Part shown: positions 63,832 through 64,000 of the stretch, in pieces
Numbering within the stretch: the stretch's first letter is position 1
Layout: each line of letters starts with the position of its first letter
Source: Phlyctochytrium arcticum
Taxonomy: Eukaryota; Chytridiomycota; Chytridiomycetes; Chytridiales; Chytridiaceae
Reading direction: 5' to 3'
Assembly: GCA_025602905.1 (NCBI GenBank)
Contig: JAHLKI010000003.1
Location: 62,001-126,000, forward strand
DNA: 64,000 nucleotides
Position numbers and translations under genes: made by a program
The notes under the pieces: generated by a model
Seen by the model: the letters and a program-made list of their open reading frames with translations, nothing else
Database searches by the model: none
Told to the model about the DNA's origin: nothing

Positions 63832-64000
63832 AGACCTTTTCATCTCAGTCATGTTGATAGTAAGTTTGTGGGGTAGTGTAAGTATTTCCGCAAGCTAGAG
63901 AAGGTATACCTTAGCTAAGGCTAAAGTGACCTGCATAAATGGTTTTATCCCCAACAAACGGAAAGGAACCCTCCAGAGAATTAAAGGTGGTTCAACTACC
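63832..64000 (-). repeat. Right arm of 169-bp inverted repeat
   Basis: Reverse complement of 42492-42660 almost base for base, reaching the window end. The duplication probably continues beyond. Confidence 0.85.

Overview
The window looks like nuclear DNA of a fungus, probably an early-diverging (chytrid-like) one. Protein genes carry many short GT-AG introns of about 50-100 nt. The identifiable host genes are ordinary eukaryotic ones: a TMEM14-family protein, a secreted alpha-carbonic anhydrase, an elongator tRNA-Met, F-box/LRR genes, an SH3 membrane protein and a very large chromatin-linked DNA methyltransferase. The fungal assignment is inference; the lineage within fungi is a guess. No alignment or database search was run.

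Layout. 0-10 kb: repeat-rich DNA with a pogo-type MITE (471-887), a copy of a dispersed repeat (1340-1886), tandem duplications, an intron-rich unrecognised gene (4174-6262) and a broken coiled-coil/LRR gene (7777-8616). 11.1-13.7 kb: intact single-exon TM+SH3 protein. 14.3-20.4 kb: tandem array of four two-exon F-box/LRR genes on the minus strand, the last one a pseudogene. 21.3-28.5 kb: one seven-exon minus-strand gene for a protein of about 2259 residues with AT-hooks, two Tudor-like barrels, ZZ-like finger, extended PHD, GATA finger, a DNA amino-methyltransferase domain and a second degenerate methyltransferase half. 28.8-31.4 kb: TMEM14, alpha-carbonic anhydrase, tRNA-Met with a tandem-repeat leader. 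31.9-39.7 kb: graveyard of broken genes (C2H2 finger, unrecognised gene, Ty1/copia pol relic, second copy of the dispersed repeat, secreted-protein relic). 40.6 kb: a tiny two-exon gene for a 54-residue Gly2/Cys-rich protein. 42.5-64 kb: an inverted duplication of host sequence (F-box gene, secreted-protein family) whose spacer holds a complete Maverick/Polinton.

The Maverick/Polinton occupies 46065-62162 (16,098 bp). It has terminal inverted repeats of about 0.5 kb that begin AG and end CT, and a perfect 6-bp target-site duplication CTCAAT. It encodes a DNA polymerase B-like / SF1 helicase / HNH fusion, a DD35E retroviral-type integrase, a probable double-jelly-roll major capsid protein, small helical and very basic proteins of minor-virion type, an unrecognised proline-rich protein, and a very long fibre protein combining adenovirus-like shaft repeats, a LamG-like domain, giant-virus/phage-type tail-fibre repeats and a C1q-like head. 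No packaging ATPase or adenain-type protease was found. Instead, the expected space between polymerase and capsid genes holds a GC-rich F-box/coiled-coil gene with its own TATA box next to a Helitron_like_N fragment, which suggests a nested insertion. Capsid (one in-frame TGA), fibre (one frame change) and integrase (one frame change near the N-terminus) are each interrupted once, so the copy looks recent but is probably no longer autonomous as assembled.
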